Shown here: positions 59,636 to 64,000 of the stretch, in pieces
How positions within the stretch are numbered: the stretch's first letter is position 1
How the letters are laid out: each line of letters begins with the position of its first letter
Assembly (NCBI GenBank): GCA_029834535.1
Contig: JAQMWT010000366.1
Coordinates: 78,501-142,500 of the forward strand
DNA: 64,000 nt
Direction of reading: 5' to 3'
Origin: Chrysophaeum taylorii
Lineage: Eukaryota; Sar; Pelagophyceae; Pelagomonadales; Pelagomonadaceae
Notes under the pieces: generated by a model
The model's input: the letters and a program-made list of their open reading frames with translations, nothing else
Databases searched by the model: none
What the model was told of the DNA's origin: nothing
Position numbers and translations under genes: made by a program

Positions 59636-60564
59636 TCATAATCGAATATGTCCCGAGGGAAGTATGTTCGACGAATTATTCTGGCACTTGATCTGACCCT
59701 TGGGATCAATCAACCGTTGGCTCGAAGGAAATATGAGGGCAGTGATTCTTTAGGCTGTTGCGCGCGAAAACTCCGTGCAGATCGCGACGCGCTTCGCCGT
59801 TGCCGTCGAAGTGATGACTATACTTGCTCGTGAATGTCGGAAGCGTCTCCAACTCAGCGACGCACTCGACCATGCTTCTTTTTTGGGACAAGCTGCAGTT
59901 GTCCGCCATGACGCTGCAGATGAACTCTCTCGATTGCGGCGTATTGAGGATTTTACCTTGAGACGAAATCAACGAGACCTCGAGAAAACAAAACGTTGAC
60001 GTTCGGAAAGTAATCTTTGAAGGAGGGGTCGTAGTATATCTTAGTCAAGCTCGTGACGTTAAATCGCGCGGCAAGCGCTACGTTCGGATTCGTGATATAA
60101 TCGTTGTTTTGTGCGGCGACGAACTGGCAGATGCCGGCGTCGATTGATTTGAACGCGACAGACTCCTTCACCAGCGTCACAAAAGGAAAATATGGCGATG
60201 AAGCGAACGAGAATCCAGGTTGCGCGAGCGTCACGGTGCTGTCTTCGCGAAAGTAAGTCGGGTAAGAGTCAAAGTCCTCGAAGCTAAAACCCGACCCTCT
60301 GAAACTGCTGATGGAGTTCATCTTTTCGTTTTCGTAGAGCTTGAAGATGATGACGTCCACGACAACCAAATTGAAGAACAAGAGCACCGCGATGAGCAGG
60401 GTATGGATGATGAAAGCACATCCGTTTTCGGCTTCTTTGCTGCGACGCACAAACCCACGCGCCAGGAGGAAGACCACGACGCTCGCGATCGACAAGGGGA
60501 TGGCAGCCGCCGCGTGCTTCGGCTCGCCTATAACAACAACGGAGAGCGATGGAAAAGAAGGCAT
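59636..60564 (-). CDS. Multi-pass membrane protein with Cys/His-rich C terminus
   Basis: Exon 60564-59957 encodes two hydrophobic segments (AAIPLSIASVVVFLLARGFV; FIIHTLLIAVLLFFNLVVVDVIIF) and a soluble region (FEDFDSYPTYFREDSTVTLAQPG, SIDAGICQFVAAQNNDYITNPNVALAARFNVTSLTKIYYDP). Joining it across a 43-bp GT-AG intron to 59913-59636 adds MADNCSLSQKRSMVECVAELETLPTFTSKYSHHFDG, NGEARRDLHGVFARNSLKNHCPHISFEP and a TGA. The joined C terminus has a regular Cys/His pattern and reads as a genuine domain, but I do not recognise the family. Exons upstream of 60564 are likely (a short hydrophobic frame begins near 60690). Confidence 0.55.
59914..59956 (-). other. Probable 43-bp intron
   Basis: The minus strand reads TCAAG/GTAAAATCC ... 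CATCTGCAG/CGTCATGG. Splicing fuses two protein-like frames; without it the frame stops at TAA inside the intron. It is very short, so the call rests on frame continuity and the consensus ends. Confidence 0.6.
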
Positions 60565-60791
60565 AGATACTCACGGTCGTACGTACGGTAGCCGCCCGTT
60601 CGCAACGTATATCTCTCGAGTCAAGGCCGTCGCCCAAAACACGGTGATCGATGCGGCGAAAAGGGTGGTCACGGTGCTTTCCATTTTCTTGTGAGCGTCG
60701 ATAAGTAAGTTCGACGCTTCGATTTACGCCAGCCGAATCGACGTGCTTTTGATACCTACGGCGAGCGATCGTGCCCGACAGTATTGTTGAA

Positions 60792-61124
60792 CTATGATTG
60801 TCGTTCGGACTCTGATGCGTGCGTCCTCGTCCAGGCGACGCGATCTGTCATCGGCGGAACCTTCGCCGCAAACAAGAATGCGAAGAGGAGCCCAACAGCG
60901 TTGACAGCAGTTACGGCAGCGGTGACGCCGAGCTGGCGGTTCACGAGGTCGTCGTCGTTCTCGCACAAAAAAAGACCTCGGGGCCGCGGGATCTCTGCAA
61001 CAGACCGAGCTGCCCCCAGAAGAGAAGACAAGATAGTTAAGTGCCACGGCGCCGGTAGCGCCGACGACGACGTCGGACGGGTAGTGGACTCCGGCAGCGA
61101 CTCTCGCGAAAGTCGCGACGACAC
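60792..61124 (-). CDS. Hydrophobic fragment, possibly an upstream exon or decayed gene
   Basis: The frame contains WHLTILSSLLGAARSVAEIP and QLGVTAAVTAVNAVGLLFAFLFAA, two plausible membrane helices. It lies upstream of the membrane protein at 59636-60564 on the same strand and could be part of the same gene or a separate decayed one. Confidence 0.3.
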   Translation of the reverse strand: MSSRLSRESLPESTTRPTSSSALPAPWHLTILSSLLGAARSVAEIPRPRGLFLCENDDDLVNRQLGVTAAVTAVNAVGLLFAFLFAAKVPPMTDRVAWTRTHASESERQS

Positions 61125-61260
61125 GAGTCGTAACGATGCTCGTGATTAGTTGAGCCCCAAAATTCTAGCAGGTAATTGTCGCGACAAAGGCCGCGTGACC
61201 GGAAGCTGTTATCGTGTACGGAAAGATCCCACGAACACGCAAACTTGACGCGATTATTCT

Positions 61261-62218
61261 CTAACCAGAAGGGCCCGGGCCTAAGACGAGTTTGGGTACG
61301 TTGCACGCCCAAGCGCGCGCGATGGCGTAGGCGCGACCCACGGATATGACGAGGTCGGAGCTCTGACGCGCCGCGGCGAGCACGCAGCCGAGGGCGATCA
61401 TCTGTTCCTCCGCAAAGATCCAGCGAACCCAGGAGACTTTGATCTGCGCGACGCACGACTGCAACGTCCAGCAGAAGCTTTGAATCGTCGTCGCAATGAT
61501 ATTGGCCTCGAATTGATTTAAGCTGTGCCTCCAGGACGCACCGACTTCGGGCGCTCGGAGCACCGAGACTCCGAAGGCTTCGGCGGTGTTCCGGTCCGCG
61601 TCCGACGTGTTCACCGCGATGACGGCCACGCGGCGCGCCGCGAGCAAACGAGTCGGAAGTTCCTCGTGAGACTTAACGAAAACGACGTCCGGGAAGTATC
61701 CTCCTCGTCGAGTTCGCGCGTCGCCGCGCTCCCGCTGACGAGTCGCGACTTGAGCTGGGGGGACCAGACAGTAGGGTGTGCACAACAGCGAGAGCTGACA
61801 ACGTCGTCGCTCCATGCCCAACTCGTGGATGGCCTCCCTTCTTCTTCCGCTCGTAGCTGGCGCTGACCGCGACGCAGGAGGTCGAAGTGGATTGTCGCTC
61901 GATGCGTTGGCATGGCCAGGAACAAAAAAAAATCGATGAGCAAGCTCCCACCCACCGCTCGCAGTTCCACGCTGAAGGGGTTAGACGACCATTGGGCGTC
62001 GGCGCGCCTCGCCGCGTTCCTTCCACGCCTCGACGCGCTCGAGGACGGTTGTCCCGCTCGTCAGCTCGACATTTCCCGTTAGTCCCGAAAGGCGACAATA
62101 CGAAGCCATTTTGTCGTGCGCCAAAACCACCGGAACTAGAGGCGCTTTTGCGTCTCGCCAGAAGCGCGTGGACAACAAAAAATAAGTCGGGCGTCACGTG
62201 GTGCTTTACGAGAACCAC
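61261..62218 (-). pseudogene. Unrecognised enzyme-like sequence in broken frames
   Basis: Minus-strand pieces read VLVKHHVTPDLFFVV, then FWRDAKAPLVPVVLAHDKMASYCRLSGLTGNVEL (near 62060-62160), and from 61720 GGYFPDVVFVKSHEELPTRLLAARRVAVIAVNTSD with a C-terminal part SSDLVISVGRAYAIARAWACNVPKLVLGPGPSG. The last stretch recalls the donor-binding half of GT-B glycosyltransferases, but the match is weak. Frame changes near 61980 and 61830 suggest decay or introns. It sits downstream of the acyl-carrier and acyl-AMP ligase remains on the same strand. Confidence 0.35.
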
Positions 62219-62619
62219 AGGTGGCTCGTCGTCGTCGGAGACTGGGAGATGACTACGACTTCGTCGTCACCTTCGTCGTCGTCGTCGTCAGAATCGGCCA
62301 AGTCCTTACTGTTGTTCGTCGAGGACGTCGCAGCAGCATGGTCAACCAGAGGCCGAGGACGAAGTGCACGTGCCGAAGGCAGCTCGCCGGCGACGTGGAC
62401 GCGACAAGCGCTGCGAACGCGCACGCACGAGTGCGAGCACGATGCCACGCGGCGGCAGCAGCCATAATAATATGATATGGCACGGCGTCGCTCGCTCGAA
62501 GCGAGACAACGCAGAAACGACGCCCGATCTTCGCCCACGTCAGCGAGCTCGGCGAAAGTTTCACGTGTTGCAGCGCCGTCTGCCGGGCACGTCCCGCCGA
62601 ACGCCCCGGAAGCGCCGTG

Positions 62620-63014
62620 ATCTTCTGCCCTTGCCTTCTCGGACATGGCCTCGGCGACGATCTCCTCGGCGAGAGAAGAGATTGGAAACGTCGCTCGCAA
62701 CAAGAGCTCCTCCAACTTGACGTCGACATCGAGCGTCAAGTTATCGCGGAGGCCGACGAGCTCCATCGACGACAATCCGAGGTCGAACATGCACGTCTTG
62801 CCGCTGATCTCCTGCCCGACTCTGCCTCGCCGCGCCTCGAAGACGAGAGTTCTTTCAACGAATGCGACCTCCTGACGCTGCGTGCGAGCTTGTCTGCGGT
62901 CCACTCGAGAGCGGGCGATGCGAGCAGCTTATTACGCACGATGTCGAGCGTCTCCCAAACAATCTGAACGTCAAAGCTTGAAGAAGCTGCTGCTGCTGCG
63001 ATGTCGTCGAGCAC
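62620..63014 (-). pseudogene. Acyl-carrier (phosphopantetheine-binding) domain remains
   Basis: In the frame starting at 62904 the minus strand encodes MFDLGLSSMELVGLRDNLTLDVDVKLEELLLRATFPISSLAEEI, the helix II-III region of an acyl-carrier domain, with the attachment Ser in DLGLSS. The preceding helix I (VQIVWETLDIVRNKLL) is in a neighbouring frame (63014 downward), so at least one frameshift lies between. The order after an acyl-AMP ligase is that of a loading module of a polyketide synthase or lipid-assembly enzyme. Confidence 0.55.
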
Positions 63015-63207
63015 CGAGAGCGGGTTCGCGTCGTCGTCGGCGTCCTTGTTGCACGCACCGATGACAGTTTCTCGGACACTCTTGATGGAGGTCCAGGGAT
63101 TTTTTTTGTTGTCGGTGCTAGTCTCTCGTCGTCGTCGTCGTCGTCCAAGGGTCGCTTCGCCCTCCGAGCATCGCGTTTCTCGCGCGACGATCGACTCTAC
63201 ATCATCA

Positions 63208-64000
63208 TCAGCTGACGCCGGGGTTACGCGGCGCTAAAACCAATAAAACATTCGCTCGACGACTGGCTTCGGCTGGTTTGATCGAGGCGAGGCTTTGCTT
63301 CGCGGCCGTGTCGAAGACGATCCAGAGGGTGGCTTCTCGAAGCGCGTCTCGCGTCGCGCGCCAACGAACCTTGCCGCTCGTCGTCTTGGGGATCGACTTC
63401 TCCGCGACAGCAACGACGACGCGAGCCGGCTTGAGGCCCACGTCCTGCGAAACCACACTCGCGACCACGCCGCGCGGCATCGGCCGCTTGAGTTTCGGCG
63501 TGATATCCAGAGCTCGCCGGTCACCGCGTCGCCGGCCACAACGGTCCGCGTCTCCGGGTCGACGATGCTGATGTCGCAGAGAAACTGCGAAGGGATCGTC
63601 TTGGAGCTCGCGATGCCGTCGAGTTCGAACGAAGTGGCGACGACGTGCTCGGCCGTAGACGGGCATGAAGAAGCGCTCGAACGGCGCGTGGATGCCCGCG
63701 GCCGGACGCGGCAACTGTATCGTAGAACTTCCGGAGCTGGTCGGGCCGGCACCTTTGTCCTACTCCTGCCCCGACGCGCAAGACGCTCGAGAGGTCGATA
63801 CTACTCTCGAGAAAGTAGTCCGCTGGGGATCGCGACAGGCGTCGGACGCACAAATCAAATCCAAAATCGGGCGACGCCGACCAGTGGACCTTGTACGTCG
63901 AATCCATCATCTTGAGCCAACCAAGTGGATCAGCCAGGAATGTTAACGGCGACGCGCGGATCATCTTACAGCCAGCCTCCTCCAACGAATGGGGCCAAGA
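63208..64000 (-). pseudogene. Fatty acyl-AMP ligase domain, C-terminal half, decayed and cut by the window edge
   Basis: From the right edge the minus strand reads ASPLTFLADPLGWLKMMDSTYKVHWSASPDFGFDLCVRR, characteristic of fatty acyl-AMP ligases (SPLxFLxxPxxWLxxIxxYxxThSxAPNFAYDLC). It continues in another frame with FERFFMPVYG, then a third with AEHVVATSFELDGIASSKT and VTGELWI. The following region jumps directly to KPARVVVAVAEKSIPKTTSGKVRWRATRDAL, the terminal A10-type motif, so about 100 residues including the GDxG and hinge region are missing. The deletion and two frameshifts indicate a pseudogene. The N-terminal half lies outside the window. Confidence 0.75.

Overview
This is a nuclear genomic window from a eukaryote, most likely a photosynthetic stramenopile with pelagophyte-like features. 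The evidence is a proteasome subunit, an ataxin-10-like protein, an MEP-pathway kinase (IspE) and a pyruvate dehydrogenase E2 that both carry short secretory-type leaders (the E2 leader has an AAGF/Q site like a stramenopile plastid presequence), a thermospermine-synthase-type enzyme, rare short GT-AG introns, GC-rich coding sequence and many microsatellites. The species is inferred, not read from the sequence.

Left part (1-13.1 kb) is a compact gene-rich segment: a GT47/exostosin-like glycosyltransferase divergent from the 26S proteasome subunit RPN9/PSMD13, IspE, a relic of a Helitron-type PIF1 helicase followed by a tandem repeat, a 5'-nucleotidase-family metallophosphoesterase, a GMC oxidoreductase, a type II J-protein, a WAR.GCPW-type ankyrin-like repeat protein and a thioredoxin-fold protein.

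Middle part (13.1-28.6 kb) is repeat-rich: a gene-poor stretch, then a Ty1/copia retrotransposon with about 97-bp LTRs (17615-23715), invaded by a LINE fragment and by a fragment of its own 3' region, and next to it a Mutator-like (MULE) DNA transposon (about 23721-28575) with a broken SWIM-type transposase.

The main locus is 28785-42012. Read across several frames it encodes one giant multidomain protein: an N-terminal helical bundle resembling MLKL/HeLo/MCAfunc four-helix domains, a short ankyrin block, a protein kinase, a TPR segment, a NACHT-type NTPase, and then 74 ankyrin units with an exact 102-bp (34-residue) period. This is the architecture of an NLR-like intracellular receptor or cell-death regulator. 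The locus has several frame changes, one nonsense codon and a damaged-looking Walker A motif, so it is either a recent pseudogene, a gene with unrecognised introns, or a gene hit by assembly indels.

Right part (42-64 kb): gene-poor DNA with a copia integrase/RT-linker relic, a two-lipoyl plastid-type PDH E2 with one 134-bp intron, a second copia copy (48068-52545, perfect 5-bp target duplication GGTCG) inserted 115 bp upstream of the E2 start, then ataxin-10-like and thermospermine-synthase-like genes, more gene-poor DNA, a membrane protein gene with a probable 43-bp intron, and at the right edge a decayed fatty acyl-AMP ligase plus acyl-carrier domain (a loading-module-like arrangement) running off the window on the minus strand. 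No rRNA, tRNA or CRISPR was recognised.
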